DNA of 37,709 bases from assembly GCA_002753395.1 (NCBI GenBank), contig PEAB01000030.1, positions 1 through 37,709 on the forward strand. The letters are read 5' to 3'. Source of the DNA: Nitrospirae bacterium MYbinv3. GTDB taxonomy: Bacteria > Nitrospirota > Thermodesulfovibrionia > Thermodesulfovibrionales > Magnetobacteriaceae. Below are positions 16,211 through 23,902 of the stretch, piece after piece. Below the pieces are notes generated by a model. The model saw only the letters and a program-made list of their open reading frames with translations, did not search any database and was not told where the DNA came from. Position 1 is the stretch's first letter, and the number at the start of each line of letters is the position of its first letter. The position numbers were made by a program, and so were the translations under genes.

Positions 16211-17005
16211 CTATTTAGCGATCTTATGTATAGCGATGATAGTGATTAGGATGTCTTCAAGCTTATTTAGTTCCAACATGTTAGGGCCATCGCACAGGGC
16301 CTTATCCGGCTTGGGGTGTACCTCCATAAACAGACCGTCAATGCCAACGGCGGCGGCGGCTCGTGCCAGAACCGGTGCAAACTCACGCTGTCCCGATGAG
16401 GCTGTCCCAAGCCCACCTGGTAGCTGTACGCTATGTGTAATATCCAAGAGCACAGGATAACCAAAGGAGCGCATTATAGGGATTGCCCTGAAGTCCACTA
16501 CTAGGTTGTTGTATCCAAACATGGTTCCGCGTTCCGTTATAAAGAGCCTTGTATTACCAGTGGATACGAATTTATCTACGATATTTTTTACGTCCCATGG
16601 TGCCAAAAACTGTCCCTTTTTTATATTAACAATCTTGCCTCGGTTAGCGGCTGCCAGGATCAGGTCAGTCTGTCTGCAAAGAAACGCCGGTATCTGAAGC
16701 ACATCAACCACCTCAGCGGCCAGCTTCACCTCCTGCGCACTATGCACATCAGTTATTATTGGCAGATCAAAGGTTGAGCGCACCTCAGACAGTATCGTCA
16801 GGCCATTTTCCATGCCTACGCCCCTATAGCTATTAACAGATGTGCGGTTAGCCTTATCGTATGAACTCTTAAAGATAATAGGTAGAGCGAGCTTCTTAGA
16901 GATATCCTTAAGCGCCTTAGCAGTCTCTAAGACTATCTCTCTGCTTTCAATAACACATGGGCCTGCAATGACAAACAGGGATTTTCTATCAAAAAAGCGT
17001 TCCAT
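16211..17005 (-). CDS. kdsA: 3-deoxy-8-phosphooctulonate (Kdo-8-P) synthase, metal-dependent type
   Basis: Condenses phosphoenolpyruvate with arabinose 5-phosphate in the cytoplasm to give Kdo-8-phosphate, the first committed step to the Kdo of lipopolysaccharide. The 264-residue product aligns by eye along its whole length with the Aquifex aeolicus enzyme: AGPCVIES at 14-21, FKSSYDKANRTS, QIPAFLCRQTDL, NIKKGQFLAPWD, TERGTMFGYNNLVVDFR, THSVQLPGG and FMEVHP. The metal ligands of the metallo class are all present: Cys17, His191, Glu228 and Asp239. Non-metal enzymes such as that of E. coli carry Asn in place of this Cys. No other Kdo or lipid A gene is adjacent. The ribosome-binding site (AAAGGG) is moderate. 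Confidence 0.96.
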   Translation of the reverse strand: MERFFDRKSLFVIAGPCVIESREIVLETAKALKDISKKLALPIIFKSSYDKANRTSVNSYRGVGMENGLTILSEVRSTFDLPIITDVHSAQEVKLAAEVVDVLQIPAFLCRQTDLILAAANRGKIVNIKKGQFLAPWDVKNIVDKFVSTGNTRLFITERGTMFGYNNLVVDFRAIPIMRSFGYPVLLDITHSVQLPGGLGTASSGQREFAPVLARAAAAVGIDGLFMEVHPKPDKALCDGPNMLELNKLEDILITIIAIHKIAK

Positions 17006-17062
17006 ATAATACCCTTTAAAAAATAAATGTGTTTAGCCGCCCCTCCCACAGCATACCAGACA

Positions 17063-17092
17063 AAAAATGAAGGGCTGCCTTTATGGCAGCCC
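17063..17092 (-). terminator. Intrinsic terminator of the porin gene
   Basis: Read on the minus strand, GGGCTGCC-ATAAA-GGCAGCCC forms a perfect eight-pair stem (17072-17092), followed by TTCATTTTTTG. It lies 34 bases after the porin stop and before kdsA, so the two genes are likely separate transcripts. Confidence 0.8.
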
Positions 17093-17125
17093 CCTTATCT
17101 TAAGTAAACGAGACTTGCCTATGCT

Positions 17126-18589
17126 TTAGAAGTTAAGCTGTATTCCATTTCTGATTGCATATGCGTCGTTGCGCTCGATTGAATATGTTGCAGGACCAGC
17201 AGGACCAGCGGCTCTTGTTTGAACGACTGAGTCGTATGACTTACCTGTGAACATGTAACCGCCTTCTACAAAGTACTTGAGATTCTTGGCGATCTTATAT
17301 GTGATCTTGGTGTCTATTTCCCAACCGAGGTCCCTTGAAGGAGAAACGCTTGGGGCTCCTAGTACTGTTGTTCCTCCGTTTAGAGCAACTTTCTTAGCAG
17401 CCTGTAGCCAGTATATATTGAGTTCGCCATCAAGAGCTTTCGTAAATTCTGCTTTTGCTCCGCCCTTTAGGTAAAGGGTATTGGCAAGACCTGTGTTATT
17501 AGCGCCTGCTGCTGACTTTAACTTATACTCGTATACGAACGTATAGTGTTGGTCGTTTCCAAGAGAGGTGATAAAGGTCTTTACGTCTTTGCTTGTATCG
17601 TCTGAGGCCTTTCCACTACCGTAGGCGCCTTCTAAGGTTAGCTTTACAGGGACGCCGCCACTGAGCTTATAATCTAAACCTAATAAACCTGCCCAACCAT
17701 CAACGGTTGCATCTTGTACATTTCCTATCCCTCTAAATTTACCTGCCTGAACCTCAAGATCGCCTCTAAGTGTTGCTGCGCCAAACATGTAGTCGCCACG
17801 AATGGCAAAGTTCCAAATACCCTCGTAGTTGTAAGTAGGAATCAAAGCGGAAAATCCCTGATCGTTAACGTATGTAATATCACCACTTAAATTTAATCCT
17901 TTGTCGTCCTTATAGGTTACCAATGCGACGTATGCATCGCCGTCGTCAGGATGGTTTGTCCCTTGCTCGTTTAGCTTTATTGCTAATACTCCAACGTGAA
18001 CATACTTGTTTGGATCTGCAAAGACCACTATTGCGTCATCGCCAAACTTTGTGTGATCAAAGAAAAGCCCGTTACCAAGTATCAGAGGCATATGACCAAC
18101 CTTTAACCCGTAGAGGCTCTTTGTGTACTTAATCCATGCCTGACGGATAAACAACTCGCCTTTCTTTGTATTGCCTTCTGGGAAGATACCTCTTGCACCA
18201 GTATCAGTAGCCTTTGCATTACCCCAACCCCATATGTCTGTATTGTTAGAGCCGGACTCAAGCTCTACAAAGCCTTCTACTTCACTACCTATCTTGGCAT
18301 CAATGCTGAGCCTTACGCGTCCATCGTAATAAGCGTTGTGATCATCACTGCCACCAGAAAAACCTGCTGGTGTTGTTGTCTTATCCCATCTCTTCTTACC
18401 ATCGTTGAGCTGATCCTTCAGATTGCTTGAAAACTCACCTCTGAATCTGAGCTCGCCCGCAAGCGTTATCTTCGTTTCTCCACCTGCTACTACTGCCGTT
18501 GTAGTTGAAGCTTCATCGGCTGCATAGATAACCGACGCAGTTCCAAACACGAGCATCAGAAGCATCATCATTAATATTAGTTTCTTCAA
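17126..18589 (-). CDS. Outer-membrane beta-barrel porin-like protein
   Basis: 487 residues. A signal peptide (residues 1-23) has a Met/Leu-rich core and an IYA cleavage site. The rest is rich in Gly, Tyr and alternating strands (KITLAGELRFRGEF, DGRVRLSIDAKIG, RQAWIKYTKSLYGLKVG and so on). The sequence ends NGIQLNF, the terminal Phe being the classic BAM recognition signal. The opening strand and the LKVGHMPLILGNGLF segment resemble porin and alginate-export-type barrels of deltaproteobacteria and Nitrospirota. The transported solute is unknown. The start is TTG at 18589, chosen because GGAGG lies six bases upstream and the next residues give an ideal signal peptide. The first ATG, several codons later, would shorten it. 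Confidence 0.85.
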   Translation of the reverse strand: MKKLILMMMLLMLVFGTASVIYAADEASTTTAVVAGGETKITLAGELRFRGEFSSNLKDQLNDGKKRWDKTTTPAGFSGGSDDHNAYYDGRVRLSIDAKIGSEVEGFVELESGSNNTDIWGWGNAKATDTGARGIFPEGNTKKGELFIRQAWIKYTKSLYGLKVGHMPLILGNGLFFDHTKFGDDAIVVFADPNKYVHVGVLAIKLNEQGTNHPDDGDAYVALVTYKDDKGLNLSGDITYVNDQGFSALIPTYNYEGIWNFAIRGDYMFGAATLRGDLEVQAGKFRGIGNVQDATVDGWAGLLGLDYKLSGGVPVKLTLEGAYGSGKASDDTSKDVKTFITSLGNDQHYTFVYEYKLKSAAGANNTGLANTLYLKGGAKAEFTKALDGELNIYWLQAAKKVALNGGTTVLGAPSVSPSRDLGWEIDTKITYKIAKNLKYFVEGGYMFTGKSYDSVVQTRAAGPAGPATYSIERNDAYAIRNGIQLNF

Positions 18590-19020
18590 TTTAATCCTCC
18601 ATTATATCTCTTAAATCTCCACTGCCAAAGGCAGTTCTCATTATCTACATCGTTTCTTACTCGACTCTCTTCACCTATCAATGGTCTGACGTGCCCCCAC
18701 CCATAATAATCCTGTGCTATCAACTCCCTACGTTTACTGTTAGTTGTATCACCTCCTTCTTTTTCTTAAATTGCCTGTATAATAAAGTAATTAGATCTAT
18801 TAGTGCATTCCTTGATTCTACAAGCATCATAGCAAATTGTATACCATACTAAATATCTATAAGATCTAAGAGTCTGCCTTTTATCTTTATACTGTTGCTG
18901 TAGTAGTTTTACAACATGTTGTGCACATGCGACACACTACAGGTTACATCTCATCTACCTGTGTGTATTTATTACGTCAAAGCTGTATGCAATCAAAGCG
19001 AACCCTCTCATATCTGTTTA
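18590..19020 (-). promoter_or_regulatory. 431-bp leader region upstream of the porin gene
   Basis: There is no recognised gene. Read toward the porin gene it contains an orphan extended Shine-Dalgarno sequence (AAGAAGGAGGTGATAC, 18747-18762). A 46-codon open frame follows (18586-18723, TTG start); its TGA overlaps the porin TTG. A small hairpin ACTGCC-TTT-GGCAGT (18621-18635) sits about 30 bases before the porin start. The upstream half is AT-rich with TATGAT-type boxes, but I cannot assign a promoter confidently. A long 5' untranslated leader with post-transcriptional control is plausible. Confidence 0.4.
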
Positions 19021-20802
19021 TTAATTGGCAGAGGCCAGTGATTCTATTACTTGTAAAGCGGCGTTGCCCAGCACTATACCTTCTCTTGTGATCACCAGAT
19101 GGTAGTCGGTAACGTTTTTAGACAGGAACTCGCTTCCTTTTATGATGCTGCCTAGCGTAATAGTTTTTTCATTCTTTTTAGCGTCACCATGCAGGTTCAC
19201 TTTCACCCCGGTGTTACCGTTAACATTTGTCTTTACGTCAACTATCTCCAATACTTCATTAGCAGATATCTTTATTAACTCTCCGTTGGTATACCAACGT
19301 TTAACACCTTTGTTGTGGCGCAGTACAATGTAGTCCATTCTGGGTTCTTCGACGTCCAGGTAGATGGTGCCAACAACCTTTTTCCCTGAGCTGACTTCTA
19401 TAGTATAGGACTTGCCTTGTTTATCGTTTGAATTTTGACTGTGGAGGTCTTTGGCCGTGTTGATTATGAGTCTCCGTTGTCCGCCTATGTTATTGACGTT
19501 GTTGTCAACGTATCCAATAAGGTTTACGCTTAGTTCATCCGGACTATGGTCGTTAGTAACAACGTCTATTAGTTTAATGACGTCGCCTCTGACAGTTTTA
19601 AAGTGTTCACCGTCTTTTAATACCTGCCTGAGGCCATTTGATTCAACTATCAGATACTTAAAAGAAGGGGATTCCTTATTTACGGTGCTGATAACGTCTA
19701 TTAACGCAAGACTTACCTCTGCGCATTTATAGCCGTCCTTCATAACAACCGCCTTTAGGGGAGACTCAAGGACAAACGCCCTGTTAAGGTCATTAGATGT
19801 ACCAATGCCTACTACGTCTACGGTAAGTCCACGCTTGTAGTTTGCCACAATATCTGTAATCTTCACCCTATCGCTTCTTCTGACCTTTAATTCCTCTCCG
19901 TTGTGCACGAGGTACGACTTATCGTTAACCGACACTACGAGGTAAGAAAGACGAGGGGATTTTAATTCAATGCCGGGGTTTTCTGGTATGATGTCAAGCC
20001 TTTCCATGAAGGAATTTATCACCATGCTATGGTATCTAATCTTTTGTTCGAGGTCTTTAATCTCCTTAGACGCTTCTATGCCAAAGGCGGGTATGTTGTG
20101 TGTTGAAAGGGCGTAGTACGTTGCCGACTTACGTTGTTCGAGGTGCTGTGTGTTCTTATCGAAGGTCCTGTGGTTGTTGAATCTAAAAAGGTGTTTTTTG
20201 TTGGTTATCCGCACATTTACCCTTCTTATAACATCTTTGGCGATAATGGCCAGGTTTAACACCCTGCCATCGCTTGTCCTAAAGACGTCTGTATCTGCTA
20301 TGATAGATTGGCCAAACCTGTTAGGGTTTACCAGATCGCTCTCATACCGCTCCGAGTAAAAGCCAGACCCCTCGTGGAGGTTAAGCAGAAAATCGCTTCT
20401 CTGTATAAGACCCTTGAGTATCTCTACCACGTTGTCCTCGTAGTAATCCTTTGAGTTTATGTAGTTAAACCTCCTGTTCATATCATTGTTTATAGCCCTC
20501 TTGTGCTTTATGATAGACAGAAAGTTGGCACGTGGCACGACAATGAGGTTGCCCTTTTTTAGCGTCATGTCGGCATAGAGATCGGCAGTCAAATATCCGC
20601 CAGCCTCATCTCCTTGTATACCCCCTATGATTAGAAGCGTCTTGCCGGGTTCTTTGCCAAATATCTTGTAGACATGAAGCTCATAGTCTGTACCCGCAAA
20701 GTAAACCAAATGGTCGGTCTTTGACAGAGCCTCAGAGTGCGTCAAAAGAATGATTGATATAATTGTGACAAGACACGCTAAAAACTTGGTCTGGCCTTTC
20801 AT
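19021..20802 (-). CDS. Csd4-like (M99/M14) zinc carboxypeptidase with C-terminal repeat domains
   Basis: Probable periplasmic peptidoglycan D,L-carboxypeptidase. A signal peptide (1-26) is followed by a zinc carboxypeptidase domain (about 30-270). Its first zinc motif reads GIQGDE, placing Gln63 and Glu66 as ligands with His143 (NLHEG). Gln in place of the usual His is the distinguishing mark of Helicobacter Csd4. Arg110 (MNRRF) and the general-base Glu243 (FGIEAS) are also in place. From residue about 285 there are three repeats of about 95 residues, each opening Y(L/I)(V)V and containing a KxTDIV/KLIDVV/EIVDVK strand. They make the 593-residue protein longer than Csd4 (about 440). The ATG overlaps the upstream stop (ATGA), so it is translationally coupled to the membrane coiled-coil gene. 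The specific substrate is inferred from the family. Confidence 0.8.
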   Translation of the reverse strand: MKGQTKFLACLVTIISIILLTHSEALSKTDHLVYFAGTDYELHVYKIFGKEPGKTLLIIGGIQGDEAGGYLTADLYADMTLKKGNLIVVPRANFLSIIKHKRAINNDMNRRFNYINSKDYYEDNVVEILKGLIQRSDFLLNLHEGSGFYSERYESDLVNPNRFGQSIIADTDVFRTSDGRVLNLAIIAKDVIRRVNVRITNKKHLFRFNNHRTFDKNTQHLEQRKSATYYALSTHNIPAFGIEASKEIKDLEQKIRYHSMVINSFMERLDIIPENPGIELKSPRLSYLVVSVNDKSYLVHNGEELKVRRSDRVKITDIVANYKRGLTVDVVGIGTSNDLNRAFVLESPLKAVVMKDGYKCAEVSLALIDVISTVNKESPSFKYLIVESNGLRQVLKDGEHFKTVRGDVIKLIDVVTNDHSPDELSVNLIGYVDNNVNNIGGQRRLIINTAKDLHSQNSNDKQGKSYTIEVSSGKKVVGTIYLDVEEPRMDYIVLRHNKGVKRWYTNGELIKISANEVLEIVDVKTNVNGNTGVKVNLHGDAKKNEKTITLGSIIKGSEFLSKNVTDYHLVITREGIVLGNAALQVIESLASAN

Positions 20803-21482
20803 AACTTCAGATCAACGTTTTTCTTTAAAATGATTGTTCCGTTTTCATCGTAGACTAGGAGGTACAACAGTTGTATCTTATTGAGTGTTGCGCTGAGAGT
20901 CTTGGTGAAGTGTTTTTTGATCTTTATATCAAACCCCTCTCCTGATGTGTATTTGACTGGTACACCATTTTTTACCTCTGTTGATTGCGGTACTACGGAG
21001 TATTTACCATCTGTCTTCCAGATAATAAACACATATCCGGTCATCTTTGCATCTGTCATACGAGTCTTGCTTATGTCAAATGATATGATTAGTATCTTTC
21101 GCTCCTCAAAGTTTGTTATCTCAAGGTTATCGGCATCCACCTGCCCTGTATTAACCGTCTTGTAGTCAAAGTCGTCAACCTTAACACTGCCGGAGTCTCT
21201 TACTGGGGGGGTGGTAAGAAAAGCTAGTTTTTTAATCTCCAACGCCTTTAAAGATTCCTTTACTGAGGTGTTTTCCTTTTCTAATTTGATTATCTTAAGA
21301 CTCAAGTCATTATTGATTAACCTATGTTTAAATCCAAAGTAGACAAAAGGTACAGCGCTTAAAAGGAGCAGCAACATGAAAGAGACTAAAAACACAAATA
21401 CAGATCTGGCCATCTTAAACGTCCTGGCCTTCCCACTCTTGTCCCTAAAATATATTAGTGTTATGGTTTCTTTTATTTTCAT
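20799..21482 (-). CDS. Membrane-anchored coiled-coil protein of the cell-shape cluster
   Basis: 227 residues with no family I recognise. Residues about 1-26 are basic and cytoplasmic. A single strong membrane helix spans about 27-50, a short coiled coil lies at about 57-88 (LEKENTSVKESLKALEIKK), and a beta-rich periplasmic domain runs from about 115 to 227. Type II topology with a periplasmic C-terminus is expected. Its stop overlaps the start of the Csd4-like carboxypeptidase by four bases (ATGA), and two bactofilin genes and an M23 peptidase lie upstream on the same strand. By position it may tether the carboxypeptidase to the bactofilin scaffold, as membrane partners do in Helicobacter. 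This role is inference from context only. Confidence 0.75.
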   Translation of the reverse strand: MKIKETITLIYFRDKSGKARTFKMARSVFVFLVSFMLLLLLSAVPFVYFGFKHRLINNDLSLKIIKLEKENTSVKESLKALEIKKLAFLTTPPVRDSGSVKVDDFDYKTVNTGQVDADNLEITNFEERKILIISFDISKTRMTDAKMTGYVFIIWKTDGKYSVVPQSTEVKNGVPVKYTSGEGFDIKIKKHFTKTLSATLNKIQLLYLLVYDENGTIILKKNVDLKL

Positions 21483-21567
21483 GCAAACAAACTCTTTAGT
21501 TATAAGACCTAACTGAATTTCAAATAGTCATGTATCAAAGATAAATAATTTATCTTCCTTATAATAC

Positions 21568-21722
21568 ATGGTAACTATGCTTTTACGCTTTCTGGATTCC
21601 TGCTTTCGCAGGAATGACATACAATGACACAGGGGGGGCGCACCCCCTTGGAAAACAGTTATTACTGTCATTCCCACGAAAGTGCGAATCCATGTCTTTA
21701 AACCATAAAAAGAAAATTACCA
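21568..21722. repeat. Family B repeat (MITE-like), copy 4
   Basis: ATGGTAACT at the left and AATTACCAT at the right are inverted ends. Inside are the two family hairpins (ATTCCTGCTTTCGCAGGAAT and GTCATTCCCACGAAAGTGCG) and an additional GGGGGGGCGCACCCCC hairpin (21632-21649). It splits the cell-shape gene cluster between the second bactofilin and the membrane coiled-coil gene. Its hairpins could reduce read-through. Confidence 0.7.
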
Positions 21723-21757
21723 TACTTTTTTAAGAGGATACATAAAAATCCATTTCC

Positions 21758-22132
21758 TTAACTCTTATTCTCTATTAGCTGCCTTACGTCGTTATCCCGT
21801 AGGCTTGCCATCATACACTGCCCTACAAACTGTGCCCCTGGGTATACAATAATGACAGGTGTGATTATATCGCCAAACATCCTGGCCCTGGTGTGTAGTT
21901 CTACCTTCCTGAGGGCCTCAACAACGCCTCTGACCTCACCAGAGATGATAGCGGTGTCGACCTTGATCCTCGACTCTAAAACACCATCCTCCCCTACCAC
22001 TAACGTCCCCGTGGCCTCAATCTCTCCTTTAAACCTGCCATCCACCCTCAACACACCATCAAATGATAGTTTACCCGCAATGTCAACTCCAGCGCCGATT
22101 AAACCGTTTATATTATTGTCATTTCCTGCCAT
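21758..22132 (-). CDS. Bactofilin (CcmA-type), second copy
   Basis: Bactofilins form nucleotide-independent filaments that direct cell-wall enzymes. This 124-residue protein is almost entirely the right-handed beta-helix core (about residues 10-112), with short six-residue strand repeats rich in Val, Ile and Gly: LIGAGVDIAGKLSFDGVLRV, FKGEIEATGTLVVGEDG, ISGEVRGVVEAL and so on. The terminal extensions are short, as is normal. It lies 25 bases downstream of the first bactofilin on the same strand. Two adjacent paralogues may co-polymerise or have distinct partners. The ribosome-binding site is weak, consistent with translational coupling. Confidence 0.9.
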   Translation of the reverse strand: MAGNDNNINGLIGAGVDIAGKLSFDGVLRVDGRFKGEIEATGTLVVGEDGVLESRIKVDTAIISGEVRGVVEALRKVELHTRARMFGDIITPVIIVYPGAQFVGQCMMASLRDNDVRQLIENKS

Positions 22133-22157
22133 TTTAATAGTTACTTATGTAATAAAT

Positions 22158-22538
22158 CTACTCTATTTCCTGTTTGAATGAGACAGATATCTCACCTTCT
22201 ACCTCGCGCTTTTGCATCTTTGAACGGCCCTCAAACAGTCCGCCCTCAAGGATGGCTAACTTTGAGGTATAGACGTCTCCAAAGACCTTGCCCTTTGTCA
22301 TAATCTCTATGTACTCTCTTGCGTGGATGTTCCCTTCTACCAGACCGCCAATTATGACTCCGTTTGAGTGTATATCTCCTTTCAGATGGCCTTTTTCACC
22401 AACGACAACCCAGTCGGCCTTGACATTTCCCTCAAACTCGCCATCCAGGCGAAGGGTGCCCTTTAATTCTACCGTCCCCTTTATCTGAGTACTGACGCCA
22501 ATAAGCGTCTCTATCCTATCGTGTTTTTTACCGAACAT
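22158..22538 (-). CDS. Bactofilin (CcmA-type), first copy
   Basis: A 126-residue bactofilin. A short basic N-terminus (MFGKKHDR) is followed by the beta-helix core (TLIGVSTQIKGTVELKGTLR, FEGNVKADWVVVGEKGHLKG, and further turns to about residue 100) and a charged tail. The MFGKK start resembles the membrane-associating N-termini of many bactofilins. I chose ATG 22538 because GAGG lies five bases upstream; an in-frame ATG at 22553 has no ribosome-binding site. The gene begins 37 bases after the M23 peptidase stop and precedes the second bactofilin, forming the scaffold part of a cell-shape operon. Confidence 0.92.
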   Translation of the reverse strand: MFGKKHDRIETLIGVSTQIKGTVELKGTLRLDGEFEGNVKADWVVVGEKGHLKGDIHSNGVIIGGLVEGNIHAREYIEIMTKGKVFGDVYTSKLAILEGGLFEGRSKMQKREVEGEISVSFKQEIE

Positions 22539-22575
22539 ATCACCCTCAAGCATCTTAAATCATAGTTAACGTGCA

Positions 22576-23412
22576 TTATTCCTTCGCCAAGAACGTCATA
22601 GGATCGACGGGATTGTTATTCTTCCAGACCTCGTAGTGCACATGAGGTCCAGTGGAGTTGCCTGTAGAACCAACGTAACTGATCACGTCCCCGCGTTTTA
22701 CTCGCTGACCAACCTTAACCAGGATCTCTTTGTTATGGGCATAGCACGTAGTGTAACCAAAGCCGTGCTCTATAACAACCAGATTGCCGCTGCCTCCAGA
22801 CCTCTCAGCGAAACTCACGATGCCATCGGCTGTGGCCCGTACTGGAGTGCCAGAAGATACTGCCAGGTCCAGTCCAGAGTGAAATTCGCTCCTGCCGGTC
22901 TTCGGGTGTATCCGCCAACCGAATTCCGAACTAATATTGGAGGTACTTACGGGATAACCATGTGGGGTAGCATTGTAGAAGCTCTTCTGTTTGTTGAGAT
23001 ATTCCTTGATTTCTCCTACACCCTTGACGGATTTTTCTATCTGCTTTTTTAATAACTCCATGTCGATTGAACCTGAATCATCGGTTTCGAGATTATTGAA
23101 AACGTCCTCTTTGCTCTTAAAGGCAAATAGTTTTTTAAACTGTACCTCTGCTTTTTTGAGTGAATCCATGGTAGTGTGCAGTTCAGAAAACTGATTGTAA
23201 TAGTAATCAGCCTTAAGTTTGATATCGTTATATTCTTTTGTCTTCACCCCTACCGATACCATATACCCCGTAAAAGAAATCCATATGGCTACCAGCGTAA
23301 CAATACCGACAGAGGGGAGCTTCATCCTATATGTTTTTTCGTTACTATGCGGGATTATCAGTATTGTTATTGGAGTAAATAAGTGACGTATAAATTTCTT
23401 AAACCTTAGCAT
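22576..23412 (-). CDS. Membrane-anchored M23 (LytM-type) peptidoglycan endopeptidase
   Basis: 278 residues from ATG 23412, which has GGAG six bases upstream; a TTG two codons earlier is less likely. A basic cytoplasmic N-terminus precedes one membrane helix (about 33-56), a coiled-coil stretch (about 60-145) and the LytM domain (about 150-278). The zinc/catalytic set is complete: His178 and Asp182 (HSGLD), His226 (YAHN), and His257/His259 (HVHYE). It is therefore likely an active D,D-endopeptidase cutting peptidoglycan crosslinks in the periplasm. A membrane-anchored M23 enzyme next to bactofilins is the arrangement of Helicobacter Csd1/CcmA and of other bactofilin loci. It is the first gene of this cluster. 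Confidence 0.93.
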   Translation of the reverse strand: MLRFKKFIRHLFTPITILIIPHSNEKTYRMKLPSVGIVTLVAIWISFTGYMVSVGVKTKEYNDIKLKADYYYNQFSELHTTMDSLKKAEVQFKKLFAFKSKEDVFNNLETDDSGSIDMELLKKQIEKSVKGVGEIKEYLNKQKSFYNATPHGYPVSTSNISSEFGWRIHPKTGRSEFHSGLDLAVSSGTPVRATADGIVSFAERSGGSGNLVVIEHGFGYTTCYAHNKEILVKVGQRVKRGDVISYVGSTGNSTGPHVHYEVWKNNNPVDPMTFLAKE

Positions 23413-23902
23413 TATCAACTCCGTTTGCTTTTTTTATTCTCATGCACGGCTTTAAATGCAGTGAAAACGCCAGTTTTTCACCAATCTCTTTTAATTTACT
23501 ATGCACAGTATATCACATACACCTATGAAAAGGCAAGGCGTTATTATGATGGGGTGCATAAGAAAGTCGTGGGGTTTTTCAAAGAAGGGGAGGCTCTGCC
23601 TCCCCTCAGACCCCTCCGCAAGGGGACCAGTCCCCTTGACCCCATTAAACTCTCCATGAATTTTATATGAAACAGACATGAATAGGGTACATTCACCCCC
23701 GCACATGATAATATATTTTCACGGTAAAGTCTAAAAATATCCTACATAATCAATGACTTTCATTGTTTGTTGTGCCCGTCAGGGCATGAGGGTTCTTATG
23801 CATCCCTTTTTCACCCCGACAAATACTATACTTTGTTAAGCATTTCCATTATACTATAAATGTAGCTCATAATAGGAACGATGTTGCAAAAGTAGGAGTT
23901 GT
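23413..23902. other. 490-bp divergent intergenic region
   Basis: This separates the cell-shape cluster (minus) from the hybrid kinase pair (plus). It holds a family C element with both ends (23552-23806) and a small TGCCC-GTCA-GGGCA hairpin (23773-23786). The apparent frames at 23425-23670 and 23491-23706 are repeat sequence. Promoters for both directions should lie here, but I could not identify a convincing pair of boxes. Confidence 0.7.
23552..23806. repeat. Family C repeat, copy 4
   Basis: The left terminus GGGTGCATAAGAAAGTCGTG starts at 23552. The GGGGAGGCTCTGCCTCCCC hairpin and the AAGGGGACCAGTCCCCTTGA palindrome follow. A right terminus TTCTTATGCATCCC is found at 23793-23806, after about 150 bases of unrelated sequence. 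The interior is expanded compared with the complete 133-bp copy at 30871-31003. Confidence 0.65.

Noticed and set aside
18743-18762. Plus-strand GTATCACCTCCTTCTT resembling the 3' end of 16S rRNA
   Set aside because: Only the anti-Shine-Dalgarno core matches; upstream sequence shows no 16S helix 45. It is better read as an extended Shine-Dalgarno on the minus strand.
23425-23670. Open frame with a GVHKKVVGFFKEGEALPPLR-type product; similar frames at 28034-28378 and 30841-31101
   Set aside because: The shared peptide is only the translation of family C repeats, in varied contexts and on both strands, with no ribosome-binding site or conserved extension.
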